From the NCBI GenBank assembly GCA_016867655.1, contig VGJA01000035.1:1-8561 (forward strand): a DNA stretch of 8,561 bases, in the 5' to 3' direction. The notes under the pieces are model-generated. The model had not been told where the DNA came from. It ran no database searches and saw nothing but the letters and a program-made list of their open reading frames with translations. The position numbers were made by a program, and so were the translations under genes. The first letter of the stretch is position 1; every line of letters starts with the position of its first letter. Of this stretch, positions 1 to 5,729 are shown one piece after another. This stretch comes from Candidatus Altarchaeales archaeon. Lineage in GTDB: Archaea > Altiarchaeota > Altiarchaeia > IMC4 > SCGC-AAA252-I15.

Positions 1-637
1 GCAACTCTCCTCCGCTCAAGTCAGACACATTCTTATTCAAGGTGTTCTCCAAATTCAACTCTCTGACAAGAGTGTCCATGTTGCCGTTCTCATCACCCTT
101 CTTCAAAACATCCTCAACCTTGCCTTTAACAAAATTTGAAATAGCGTCCACATACTGCGGTTTATACGCAGCCTTAATCCTACCACCCTTCAAGTCAAGC
201 AAGTAATTCTGTATTTCATGCCCTCTAAAACGTTCAACAATCTCACTCCAACCTGCACTGCCGTCCAAATTAGGCTTCACCTCCCCAGACAAAATCTTCA
301 AAACAGTAGTCTTGCCAATACCATTACAACCAACAATGCCGACAACACCCGGCTTCGGCGTTGGAAGATTGTAAAGCCTGAAGCCATTCACACCATACTG
401 ATGCACAGGGCTTCCAACCTCCTCAGGCAAGTTGATGATGAAAATCGCGCCAAACGGACACCTTTTAACGCAAATCCCGCAGCCAGTGCACAAACTCTCG
501 CTAACCACAGGCTTCTTAGACTCTTCACTAACCACAATCGCCTCACTACCACCCCTCACAATAGGACACATCCTAACACAAAGATAATCACACTTGTCAG
601 GCCTACAACGGTCCCTATTCAAAACAGCAATACGCAT
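1..637 (-). CDS. rli1: ABCE1/Rli1 ribosome-recycling ATPase, N-terminal part
   Basis: ABCE1 splits ribosomes into subunits after termination, using an N-terminal iron-sulfur domain and two ABC ATPase domains; it is universal in archaea and eukaryotes. The window holds the first 212 residues and the gene runs off the left edge. Residues 11-60 have eight cysteines (C11, C16, C20, C24, then C50, C53, C56, C60 followed by P61), the pattern for two [4Fe-4S] clusters. Walker A is GCNGIGKTT at 103-111, the Q-loop region is PQYVD at 160-164, and the first ABC signature LSGGEL is at 207-212, where the window ends. The ATG at 637 precedes the conserved start MRIAVLNRDRC. A GGGAG lies 9 bases upstream, but the TATA position predicts a transcript starting almost at the ATG. 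Divergent from the HMA gene. Identification is firm; only ABC domain 1 is visible. Confidence 0.96.
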   Translation of the reverse strand, partial: MRIAVLNRDRCRPDKCDYLCVRMCPIVRGGSEAIVVSEESKKPVVSESLCTGCGICVKRCPFGAIFIINLPEEVGSPVHQYGVNGFRLYNLPTPKPGVVGIVGCNGIGKTTVLKILSGEVKPNLDGSAGWSEIVERFRGHEIQNYLLDLKGGRIKAAYKPQYVDAISNFVKGKVEDVLKKGDENGNMDTLVRELNLENTLNKNVSDLSGGEL

Positions 638-656
638 CTTGCTTTCTCCCTATGGG

Positions 657-668
657 AGTATATATACT
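657..668. promoter_or_regulatory. Palindromic TATA box for divergent ABCE1 and HMA genes
   Basis: AGTATATATACT is a perfect 12-bp palindrome in the only intergenic gap between the two divergent genes. Its centre lies about 25 bases from the ABCE1 ATG (637) and about 28-34 bases from the HMA start codons (TTG 691, ATG 697). This matches the usual archaeal TATA-to-start distance and predicts leaderless or nearly leaderless mRNAs both ways. It abuts a small inverted repeat, CTCCC-TAT-GGGAG, at 646-658. Promoter assignment is inference from position and composition. Confidence 0.7.
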
Positions 669-696
669 AACGCAAATAAATTAATATCGCTTGAAA

Positions 697-915
697 ATGA
701 GACACATAATCAAAATACCAGACCTAAAATGCGACGGCTGCATCACAACAGTCGAACAAAGACTAAGAGGCAATGAAGGAATAAACAACGTCGTAGGCAA
801 CCTAGACGACAAAGAAATCATGGTAGACTACAACGAAAAAACAATCTCAATAGACAAAATAAAAAAACTCATCAAAGAGGCAGGATACACGCCAGGAAAA
901 GCAATAGACGACTAA
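697..915 (+). CDS. Heavy-metal-associated (HMA) domain protein, CopZ-like
   Basis: This small 72-residue protein is one HMA (ferredoxin-like beta-alpha-beta-beta-alpha-beta) domain. The metal-binding motif appears near the start as IPDLKCDGCITTVEQRL, with the CxxC cysteines that bind Cu(I) or another soft metal; the rest (GINNVVGNLDDKEIMVDY, then KKLIKEAGYTPGKA) fits the family fold and length. Such proteins usually hand copper to a P-type ATPase, but no partner is visible, so the metal and role are unknown. The residue two before the first Cys is Leu rather than the common Met. The ATG at 697 is preferred; an in-frame TTG at 691 would add two residues and lies closer to the predicted transcript start. 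The stop overlaps the stop of the convergent hydrolase gene. Confidence 0.85.
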   Translation: MRHIIKIPDLKCDGCITTVEQRLRGNEGINNVVGNLDDKEIMVDYNEKTISIDKIKKLIKEAGYTPGKAIDD

Positions 916-1571
916 AAATACATCTCATAAACCTCCGAAATATCGTCTCCACTTCCAACCGGCCCATGGCCCGGGTAAATCTTTTCCACGCCCCTCTTCT
1001 CATGAAGCCTAATCAACTTCTCCAAACTCCTCTTCAAATCCTCAACACTACCCCCAGGAAAATCAGTCCTACCCACTCCATCAGAAAACAAAGTATCCCC
1101 CGTAAAAAGAGACTTACTCTCGGGCTCATACAAACAAATACTCCCAGGAGTATGGCCAGGAGTATGCAAGACCTCAAGCCTGCATTCACTCAACTCAACA
1201 ACATCACCCTCCTTCAGCCTCCTAGAAACCTCCATCCTAAAAGGCTCTTCGCCAAACAAGCCAGCCAGCATAAACTCATCCAAACCCCGCTCAACAACAG
1301 GAGCATCCAGCTCATGAATTAAATACTTTCCCCCAAGCCTACGCCTCAACTCCGGAACACAGCCACAGTGGTCGAAATGACAATGCGTATTTATAAACAC
1401 TAAATCAACAATATGTAACTCGCGTGTCGCATCCAAGACCGCGCGAGGGTTCAAACCCGGGTCAATCACAACAACCTTTCCACCAGTAACAACAAAACAA
1501 TTCGAACCCGCCGACCCGGCCATCAAACACTCAACCTCCATCACAATCACACTCACAAATGCCTGCGTCAA
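912..1571 (-). CDS. Metallo-beta-lactamase-fold hydrolase, glyoxalase II-like
   Basis: The protein has a complete MBL-fold metal site: THCHFDH at 62-68 (H63, H65, D67, H68), HTPGHT at 136-141 with ligand H140, GDTLF at 158-162 with bridging D159, and YPGHGP at 199-204 with H202. This two-metal arrangement is typical of hydroxyacylglutathione-hydrolase-like thioesterases. The substrate cannot be told from sequence; true glyoxalase II activity is uncertain because archaea often lack glutathione. The longest form (219 residues) starts at TTG 1571 and has a GGAGGGAG about 11 bases upstream. The family usually begins about 14 residues before the Asn-Cys of beta-strand 2, which favours ATG 1541 (MEVECLMAGS, 209 residues), but that codon has no clear ribosome site. 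The gene converges on the HMA gene with a 3-base overlap and is divergent from tRNA-Ser. Confidence 0.9.
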   Translation of the reverse strand: MTQAFVSVIVMEVECLMAGSAGSNCFVVTGGKVVVIDPGLNPRAVLDATRELHIVDLVFINTHCHFDHCGCVPELRRRLGGKYLIHELDAPVVERGLDEFMLAGLFGEEPFRMEVSRRLKEGDVVELSECRLEVLHTPGHTPGSICLYEPESKSLFTGDTLFSDGVGRTDFPGGSVEDLKRSLEKLIRLHEKRGVEKIYPGHGPVGSGDDISEVYEMYF

Positions 1572-1610
1572 ACCAGGTGTAGTCTCCCTCCAAAAAGGGA
1601 TGGACGAGAT

Positions 1611-1628
1611 TTATAAAGTATATATAAA
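1611..1628. promoter_or_regulatory. Divergent AT-rich promoter (MBL hydrolase / tRNA-Ser)
   Basis: TTATAAAGTATATATAAA contains TATA-like elements readable in both directions. On the plus strand TATATAAA (1621-1628) predicts initiation near 1650, about 29 bases before the tRNA-Ser 5' end. On the minus strand the TTTATATA reading predicts a start near 1598, which would keep the GGAGGGAG ribosome site (1591-1584) of the hydrolase. No TATA box is evident just upstream of rps13, so this promoter may also feed the ribosomal operon through tRNA-Ser. Inferred from composition and spacing. Confidence 0.6.
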
Positions 1629-1645
1629 ACTTAGTCCACCAAATA

Positions 1646-1665
1646 TTAACCCCCTCCAGGGTTAA
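1646..1665. repeat. 7-bp inverted repeat in the tRNA-Ser leader
   Basis: TTAACCC (1646-1652) and GGGTTAA (1659-1665) are perfect inverted repeats with a 6-base spacer. They lie at the predicted tRNA-Ser transcription start, 13 bases before the mature tRNA. It could be a regulator site or a leader hairpin removed by RNase P; nothing in the sequence decides between these. Confidence 0.4.
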
Positions 1666-1678
1666 ACCCCTTTTGCAC

Positions 1679-1789
1679 GCCGAGGTGGCAGAACCTGGTT
1701 CAATGCGCGGGACTTGAAATCACGCTAAAAAAAAGACGAGAAATCCCGTCCCCGACAAGGGGGTTTGAGTTCAAATCTCAACCTCGGCG
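1679..1789 (+). tRNA. tRNA-Ser (anticodon UGA), intron-containing
   Basis: The acceptor stem GCCGAGG (1679-1685) pairs with CCTCGGC (1782-1788), with discriminator G at 1789 as expected for serine. The D-stem is GCA/TGC, and the anticodon stem CGGGA (1708-1712) pairs with TCCCG (1744-1748) across an intron. The anticodon TGA is at 1715-1717. A long variable arm (CCCC/GGGG, 1750-1762) is the serine class II hallmark. The T-arm is TTGAG-TTCAAAT-CTCAA. The spliced length is 87 nt and no CCA is encoded. It reads UCA and related serine codons. It lies just upstream of the S13 operon on the same strand, a neighbourhood also known from other euryarchaeal genomes. Confidence 0.95.
1719..1742 (+). other. 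24-nt tRNA-Ser intron at position 37/38
   Basis: The intron lies one base 3' of the anticodon, the canonical archaeal site. A bulge-helix-bulge can be drawn: CTTG (1713-1716) pairs with CGAG (1737-1740) as a 4-bp central helix, flanked by two AAA bulges (1717-1719 and 1741-1743). The splicing endonuclease would cut after the second base of each bulge, giving these borders. The intron contains an A8 run and is too short to encode anything. Confidence 0.85.
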
Positions 1790-1793
1790 AGCC

Positions 1794-1818
1794 CCTTTTC
1801 TTTTAGAAAAAGAAAAGG
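1794..1818 (+). terminator. Strong A/T hairpin between tRNA-Ser and rps13
   Basis: CCTTTTCTTTT (1794-1804) and AAAAGAAAAGG (1808-1818) form a perfect 11-bp stem with an AGA loop, five bases after the tRNA 3' end. The T-rich arm resembles an archaeal oligo-T terminator for tRNA-Ser and could also place a 3' trailer cleavage site. If termination is incomplete, transcription continues into rps13. Confidence 0.5.
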
Positions 1819-1844
1819 TGCTTCACCCCCAAGAAAGAAAAAGG

Positions 1845-1874
1845 GCGGTATCTTCGCTAGCGCTCCGATGCCGC
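1845..1874 (+). promoter_or_regulatory. Stem-loop in the rps13 operon leader
   Basis: GCGGTATC (1845-1852) pairs with GATGCCGC (1867-1874) over 8 bp, one of them a T-G wobble, around a 14-base loop that contains the palindrome CGCTAGCG (1855-1862). The structure ends 21 bases before the rps13 ATG. In bacteria the equivalent S13/S11/S4 operon is repressed by S4 binding a leader structure; a similar role here is only a hypothesis. Confidence 0.45.
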
Positions 1875-1895
1875 TAAACAAAACTAAAAACTAAG

Positions 1896-2507
1896 ATGGT
1901 AGAAGCAAAAACAGACAAAAAACCGGAGGCTCCGCAGAAGGCTGAAGTGGCTGAAAAGAAGTCGGAAAAAAAGTTTGACCGGAGACACGAAAAGCCGCAG
2001 GAGAAGGAAAAGAAGGAGGACAAGATAGCCCACCGTGTTAGGGTAGCTGGAGTCATCTTGGACGGAAGTCTGGAAGTAACGAGAGCGTTAACCGGCATAA
2101 AGGGCATAGGTATCAGGGTTGCCAGATCCCTACACAAAGCTCTTGAAATCAAAAAAGGAGTGAAGCTAAGCAGTCTCAACGAAAAAGAGATTGAGGAGCT
2201 AGAGTCAATGATAGCTGGCCTCGACCAAAAATTGCCTGTGTGGATGCTAAATCATAGAAAAGATGTTGTAACAGGAAAAAACGTCCATCTGCTGGGGCCT
2301 GAGTTGGACATAACCAACCGTTCTGACATCGACAGGCACAAGAAAATAAGGTCCTACCGTGGTGTAAGACACACACTCAACCTGCCTGTGAGAGGGCAAA
2401 GAACAAGATCATCCTTCAGAACCGGCGGAACAATCGGCGTTGTGAGAAAGAAGGAAATGCCAGCAGCAGCCGGAGAGGCAAAGAAAAAAGAGGAAACTAA
2501 AAAATAA
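1896..2507 (+). CDS. rps13: Small-subunit ribosomal protein uS13 (S13p/S18e)
   Basis: uS13 sits in the head of the small subunit and contacts the large subunit and tRNA. The core starts near residue 44 (AHRVRVAGVILDG). It contains the helix-two-turns-helix segment ALTGIKGIGIRVARSL (64-79) and ends with the rRNA-binding stretch RSYRGVRHTLNLPVRGQRTR (152-171), both diagnostic. At 203 residues it is longer than the roughly 150 usual in archaea. The excess is a Lys/Glu/Pro-rich tail of about 43 residues before the core and a short charged tail after residue 186. The ATG at 1896 gives the full reading frame; no strong Shine-Dalgarno is seen. First protein gene of the operon, 12 bases before rps4. 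Confidence 0.96.
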   Translation: MVEAKTDKKPEAPQKAEVAEKKSEKKFDRRHEKPQEKEKKEDKIAHRVRVAGVILDGSLEVTRALTGIKGIGIRVARSLHKALEIKKGVKLSSLNEKEIEELESMIAGLDQKLPVWMLNHRKDVVTGKNVHLLGPELDITNRSDIDRHKKIRSYRGVRHTLNLPVRGQRTRSSFRTGGTIGVVRKKEMPAAAGEAKKKEETKK

Positions 2508-2519
2508 AGGTTAGCTAAA

Positions 2520-3074
2520 ATGGGAGACCCAAGACGCCAAAGGAGGAAATATGCAAGGCCGACACACATGTGGAAGACCGAGAGGATAGAGGAGGAAAAC
2601 GAGATTATCAAAAAATACGGCCTAAAAAACAAGACTGAAATATGGCGCGCTCGCTCTACTGTATCGCGTTTCAGACAGCAGGCGATGAACCTGCTGGCAA
2701 GATCCGGAGAAAAAGCCGAAAAAGAAAAAGGGGAGTTGATGGAGCGTCTAACCAAAGCCGGTTTGCTGAAGTCAAACACAATTGAGTCAATTCTCGCGTT
2801 AACAGTGGATGACCTGCTTGAAAGAAGGCTGCAGACAATAGTCTACCGCAAGGGTTTGGCCAAAACCCCAAGGCAGGCGAGACAGCTGGTAACCCACGGC
2901 CAAATAATGGTTGGGGAAAACGCCGTGACCATCCCCAGGTATCCAGTGAAGATTTCTGAAGAAGACCAAGTCAAATTCAAAGAAGGCGTTAAGCCTCCTG
3001 AAATAGCTCCCAAAAAACCGGAAGCTAAAGTGGAAGAACCAACAGAGGGTGTCAGCATTGGACAAGAAGCCTAA
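2520..3074 (+). CDS. rps4: Small-subunit ribosomal protein uS4 (S4p/S9e)
   Basis: uS4 is a primary 16S rRNA binder at the 5' domain and lines the mRNA entry channel. The start [18 protein letters not shown] is the typical archaeal N-terminus. The S4 RNA-binding domain spans about residues 101-145 ([15 protein letters not shown], then [16 protein letters not shown]). The last 25 or so residues form a Pro/Lys/Glu-rich tail. At 184 residues it is close to family length. In bacteria S4 represses this operon; whether it does so here is unknown, but the leader stem-loop upstream of rps13 is a candidate target. The end overlaps the start of rps11. Confidence 0.96.
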   Translation: MGDPRRQRRKYARPTHMWKTERIEEENEIIKKYGLKNKTEIWRARSTVSRFRQQAMNLLARSGEKAEKEKGELMERLTKAGLLKSNTIESILALTVDDLLERRLQTIVYRKGLAKTPRQARQLVTHGQIMVGENAVTIPRYPVKISEEDQVKFKEGVKPPEIAPKKPEAKVEEPTEGVSIGQEA

Positions 3075-3654
3075 AGAAGAGTCGGAAGCAAAAAAAGAGG
3101 AAAAGAAGAAAGATGTGAAAGAGAAGAAGGGGTCAAAGAAGGTCAGTGAAACTCACAAAGAAAAAGAAGTAAAGGAGGAAGTAAAAGAAGAGGTAAAAGA
3201 GATAGAGAAGGCAGAGGAAGAAAAAACAGAAGCAGAAGCCAAGCCCGTTAAAGCACACAAAAAAGAGGCTGGAATGATGGGCTTGCTACACATCTACTCA
3301 TCCAAAAACAACACCATACTGCATTTGACGGACATAACCGGCGCGGAAACCATTGCAATAAAATCCGGCGGACAAATAGTGAAATCGCAGAGAGAAGAGT
3401 CATCCCCCTATGCTGCAATGCAGGCTGCAACTCAAATCGTTGCAGCAATGAACGAAAAAGGCATCACTGGCATTCACATAAAAGTCAGAGCTCCAGGCGG
3501 GCACAACGGTCCAAAATACCCAGGCAAAGGAGTTCAAGCAGCCATCAGGGCAATATCCAGAAGCGGCGTGCAAATAGGAAGAATAGAAGACGTCACGCCC
3601 ATACCATACGGCGGATGCCGGATGAAAGGCGGAAAGAGAGGTAGAAGAGTATGA
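3058..3654 (+). CDS. rps11: Small-subunit ribosomal protein uS11 with charged N-terminal tail
   Basis: uS11 is on the platform of the small subunit next to the mRNA exit. The core begins near residue 74 ([19 protein letters not shown]), contains [20 protein letters not shown] (144-163) and ends in [18 protein letters not shown], all diagnostic. The first 70 or so residues are an unusual Lys/Glu-rich extension, likely disordered or a charged helix; archaeal uS11 is usually about 130 residues, here 198. I choose the TTG at 3058 because GAGGG (3045-3049) lies 8 bases upstream. A GTG at 3049 would add three residues but sits inside that ribosome site. It overlaps rps4 by 17 bases, and its stop overlaps the rpoD start as ATGA. 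Confidence 0.93.
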   Translation: MDKKPKEESEAKKEEKKKDVKEKKGSKKVSETHKEKEVKEEVKEEVKEIEKAEEEKTEAEAKPVKAHKKEAGMMGLLHIYSSKNNTILHLTDITGAETIAIKSGGQIVKSQREESSPYAAMQAATQIVAAMNEKGITGIHIKVRAPGGHNGPKYPGKGVQAAIRAISRSGVQIGRIEDVTPIPYGGCRMKGGKRGRRV

Positions 3655-4256
3655 AAATAAAAAACCTAAAACAGGAAGGAAACACAATAACCTTCAACGT
3701 GAAGGATGCTGACACAACGTTACTCAATGCATTAAGAAGAACCATACTCTCGGAAATACCAGTGATGGCAATAGAAACCGTGACATTCTACAACAACACC
3801 TCCATACTAAGCGATGAACTACTCGCCCACAGGCTGGGATTAGTCCCCCTGATAACTGACCCAAAACTATTCAACAACCCCCCAGACTGCTCATGCAAAG
3901 GAAAAGGATGCGGAAAATGCACGCTCAAAATAACGCTCAAGGCAGAAGGCCCGAAAACAGTCTACAGCAGCGAACTACAGCCGGCAGACAAAGAAACAAA
4001 ACCAGTATACGAAAACATGCCGCTGGTAAAACTGACTGCAGGCCAACAAATAGACTTGGAAGCCATCGCACACTTAGGTCAGGCTAAAGACCACACCAAA
4101 TGGCAGGCCGGCCTAGCATCATACGAAGAAAAAGAAGACGGCAGCTACGACATGCAAATAGAAACCTACAGCCAGCTGTCCGTAAAAACACTCCTCGAAC
4201 AAGCATTCAACACCTTCGAAGAAAAGCTCAAGCAGCTTAAAGAAGAGTTGAAATGA
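3651..4256 (+). CDS. rpoD: RNA polymerase subunit D (Rpo3), lacking the Fe-S domain
   Basis: RpoD is the archaeal homologue of bacterial alpha and eukaryotic Rpb3; with subunits L, N and P it forms the assembly platform of RNA polymerase. The alpha-like dimerisation motif [19 protein letters not shown] is at 24-42 and [13 protein letters not shown] at 55-67. C80, C82, C87 and C90 ([11 protein letters not shown]) form a CxCx4Cx2C loop like the Rpb3 zinc site. At 201 residues it is shorter than the roughly 260-residue archaeal forms with a separate ferredoxin-like cluster domain, and no second cysteine group follows, so that domain is absent. The ATG at 3651 overlaps the rps11 stop, implying coupled translation. 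tRNA-Leu follows 25 bases after the stop. Confidence 0.95.
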   Translation: MKIKNLKQEGNTITFNVKDADTTLLNALRRTILSEIPVMAIETVTFYNNTSILSDELLAHRLGLVPLITDPKLFNNPPDCSCKGKGCGKCTLKITLKAEGPKTVYSSELQPADKETKPVYENMPLVKLTAGQQIDLEAIAHLGQAKDHTKWQAGLASYEEKEDGSYDMQIETYSQLSVKTLLEQAFNTFEEKLKQLKEELK

Positions 4257-4281
4257 ACCTCCCTAAAAGGGGATTCAAAAT

Positions 4282-4455
4282 GCGGGGGTGCCTGAGTTGG
4301 TCAAAAGGGCACGGTTGAGGAAAAACACAAAAACATAAAAATCAAATCAAAAGGGAAGGGTAGGGCTGATAAGGGCGGGAAACCGCAGGTTGCCTGCCCT
4401 TATTTCAAAAGCCGTGTGGCGCAGGCCTACGCGAGTTCGAACCTCGTCCCCCGCA
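4282..4455 (+). tRNA. tRNA-Leu (anticodon GAG), 90-nt intron
   Basis: The acceptor stem GCGGGGG (4282-4288) pairs with CCCCCGC (4448-4454), with discriminator A at 4455 as expected for leucine. The D-stem is CCT/AGG (4291-4293, 4306-4308). The anticodon stem CACGG (4310-4314) pairs with CCGTG (4412-4416) across the intron. The anticodon GAG is at 4317-4319, reading CUC and CUU. A variable arm (GGC/GCC, 4418-4427) and the T-arm GCGAG-TTCGAAC-CTCGT complete a class II tRNA of 84 nt after splicing. No CCA is encoded. It lies within the polycistronic operon between rpoD and rpl18e, as in haloarchaea, so tRNA processing should split the operon transcript here. Confidence 0.95.
4321..4410 (+). other. 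90-nt tRNA-Leu intron with G-tracts and hairpin
   Basis: The borders follow from a bulge-helix-bulge: TTGA (4315-4318) pairs with TCAA (4405-4408), with 3-base bulges GGA (4319-4321) and AAG (4409-4411). The first 32 bases contain no G and are mostly A and C. The middle has five GGG tracts (4353-4379). The 3' part forms a hairpin, ATAAGGGCGGG (4369-4379) with CCTGCCCTTAT (4393-4403), including one G-T pair. The hairpin ends directly beside the splice-site helix. No C/D-box pair or reading frame is convincing. Confidence 0.85.
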
Positions 4456-4461
4456 ACCGTG

Positions 4462-4480
4462 CACTACCCGCAAAGTAGTG
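4462..4480 (+). repeat. Hairpin between tRNA-Leu and rpl18e
   Basis: CACTAC (4462-4467) and GTAGTG (4475-4480) form a perfect 6-bp stem with a 7-base loop, 7 bases after the tRNA and 18 bases before the rpl18e ATG. There is no oligo-T, so a terminator is unlikely. It could mark the processed 5' end of the downstream mRNA. No TATA box is seen here, so rpl18e is probably read from upstream. Confidence 0.45.
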
Positions 4481-4498
4481 TAAAAGAACAAGAGTAAG

Positions 4499-4864
4499 AT
4501 GCCAAGGACGTTTGAGTTTAAGGACCTGGGAAGGGTTGAGTTGGTCCAGCAGCTGAAGGTTGCTGCCAAAAAACAGCAGTCTGGGCTCTGGGCTGCAGTA
4601 GCCAGAAAGCTGGGCAAAAGCAGGAGAAGTAGGAGTGAAGTAAACCTGCATAAAATCAACAAGCACACTGCTAAGGGAGACATCATAGTGGTTCCGGGTA
4701 AAGTCCTCGGTGATGGGAGTTTGGAGCATCAGGTCGACATAGCGGCATACCGTTTCACAGAAGGTGCGGTAAAAAAGATTTCCGAGGCGGGAGGACGTGC
4801 ATTAAAAATAATCGAGTTGGTGAAATCCAACCCCAAAGGAAGTAAAATAAAAATCATAGGCTAA
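4499..4864 (+). CDS. rpl18e: Large-subunit ribosomal protein eL18 (L18e)
   Basis: eL18 is a large-subunit protein found only in archaea and eukaryotes, with the same fold as bacterial L15. Diagnostic segments are WAAVARKLGKSRRSRSEVNL (31-50), the conserved VVPGKVLGDG (64-73) and the C-terminal AGGRALKIIELVKSNPKG (97-114). At 121 residues it is of normal family length. The ATG at 4499 gives the typical MPRTFEFKDL start. It begins the second half of the operon after the embedded tRNA-Leu, and its stop is one base before the rpl13 start. Confidence 0.95.
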   Translation: MPRTFEFKDLGRVELVQQLKVAAKKQQSGLWAAVARKLGKSRRSRSEVNLHKINKHTAKGDIIVVPGKVLGDGSLEHQVDIAAYRFTEGAVKKISEAGGRALKIIELVKSNPKGSKIKIIG

Positions 4865-4865
4865 A

Positions 4866-5306
4866 ATGATATTAAACGCTGAAAACCAGATTCTAGGAAG
4901 ATTGCTGTCGTTTGCGGCAAAAAAAGCTTTGAACGGAGAGCAAGTGATCATAGTCAACGCAGAGAAGGCAGTAATATCAGGCAAGAAGGAAAAGATATTC
5001 AACGAAAATCTCGCCAAGCTGGAGATAAAAAACAAGGGCAACTACACCAAAGGGCCGTTCCACTACAAGAGGCCAGACTATTATGTAAAGAAGGCAGTTA
5101 GAGGAATGCTGCCTTATAACAAACCACGTGGGGTAGAAGCCTACACAAGAATCAGAGTATACATTGGTATGCCCGAAAGAGAATTGAGGGAAAACCATAA
5201 CTTGGACTTAAAAAAAGAAAAGCCTTATGATTTAAAACCCAAAAGACAGCCTACAGACTACGTTACAGTGGAAGAGGTCTGCAGGTTCATTGGAGGAAAA
5301 TGGTGA
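4866..5306 (+). CDS. rpl13: Large-subunit ribosomal protein uL13
   Basis: uL13 is an early-assembly protein of the large subunit. Family features are the start ILNAENQILGRLLSFAAKKA (2-21), VIIVNAEKAVISGKK (27-41), the segment VKKAVRGMLPYNKPRG (74-89) with its invariant RGMLP core, and YIGMP (99-103). The length, 146 residues, is normal for archaea. The start codon lies one base after the rpl18e stop, and the end overlaps the rps9 start by seven bases (ATGGTGA), so the three genes are very likely translated in a coupled way. Confidence 0.95.
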   Translation: MILNAENQILGRLLSFAAKKALNGEQVIIVNAEKAVISGKKEKIFNENLAKLEIKNKGNYTKGPFHYKRPDYYVKKAVRGMLPYNKPRGVEAYTRIRVYIGMPERELRENHNLDLKKEKPYDLKPKRQPTDYVTVEEVCRFIGGKW

Positions 5307-5719
5307 CAGAAAAAATAGTGCACATTGCAGGCAAAAGAAAGGAGTCAATAGCGAGGGCAACAGTACAGGAAGGCAAAGGCGTGGTTAGAATAAATTCGGT
5401 GCCTCTTGAGATATACACTCCAACGGCTGCGCGCCTGAAAATACGTGAGTCATTGATGGTCGCATCCGACATGGTGGATTTAAGCAAACTGGACATAAGC
5501 GTGAACTCCAATGGAGGCGGGGTCATGGGTCAGGCCGAGGCGATAGCATGCGCTCTGGCAAGAGCCTTGGTCAAGTGGGCTGACAACGACCAAATGTTGA
5601 ACAAATACTTGGAATACGACCGAACCTTGATTGCAGGCGACGCAAGGCAGACAGAAGTCCACAAGCCAAGCCAGAGCAGCAAGGGCCCAAGGCACAGAAC
5701 CCAGAAGTCATACAGATAG
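5300..5719 (+). CDS. rps9: Small-subunit ribosomal protein uS9
   Basis: uS9 is in the small-subunit head, and its C-terminal tail reaches the P-site tRNA. The start HIAGKRKESIARATVQEGKG (8-27), the glycine-rich GGGVMGQAEAIACALARAL (72-90) and the basic C-terminal tail SSKGPRHRTQKSYR ending in the nearly invariant arginine identify it. At 139 residues it has normal archaeal length. It overlaps the end of rpl13 by seven bases and precedes rpoN by 10 bases. Confidence 0.96.
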   Translation: MVTEKIVHIAGKRKESIARATVQEGKGVVRINSVPLEIYTPTAARLKIRESLMVASDMVDLSKLDISVNSNGGGVMGQAEAIACALARALVKWADNDQMLNKYLEYDRTLIAGDARQTEVHKPSQSSKGPRHRTQKSYR

Positions 5720-5729
5720 AGGTGCAAAA

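Noticed and set aside
218..670. Plus-strand open frame of 150 codons opposite ABCE1
   Set aside because: It is antisense to a clearly conserved ABCE1 frame with intact Fe-S and ABC motifs, and its product is low-complexity without recognisable features.
4260..4273. Terminator between rpoD and tRNA-Leu (TCCC-TAAAAG-GGGA)
   Set aside because: The stem is only 4 bp with no oligo-T; continued transcription into tRNA-Leu and rpl18e is more likely.
4361..4376. Possible C/D-box guide RNA in the tRNA-Leu intron (CTGATAA resembles box motifs)
   Set aside because: There is no proper pair of C and D boxes with plausible guide spacing; archaeal tRNA-Trp introns have this, but this one does not show it.
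5631..5729. N-terminal extension of rpoN starting inside rps9
   Set aside because: RpoN has a strongly conserved MIIPIRCFSCG start at 5730 with a good ribosome site; the extension merely reads through rps9 in another frame.
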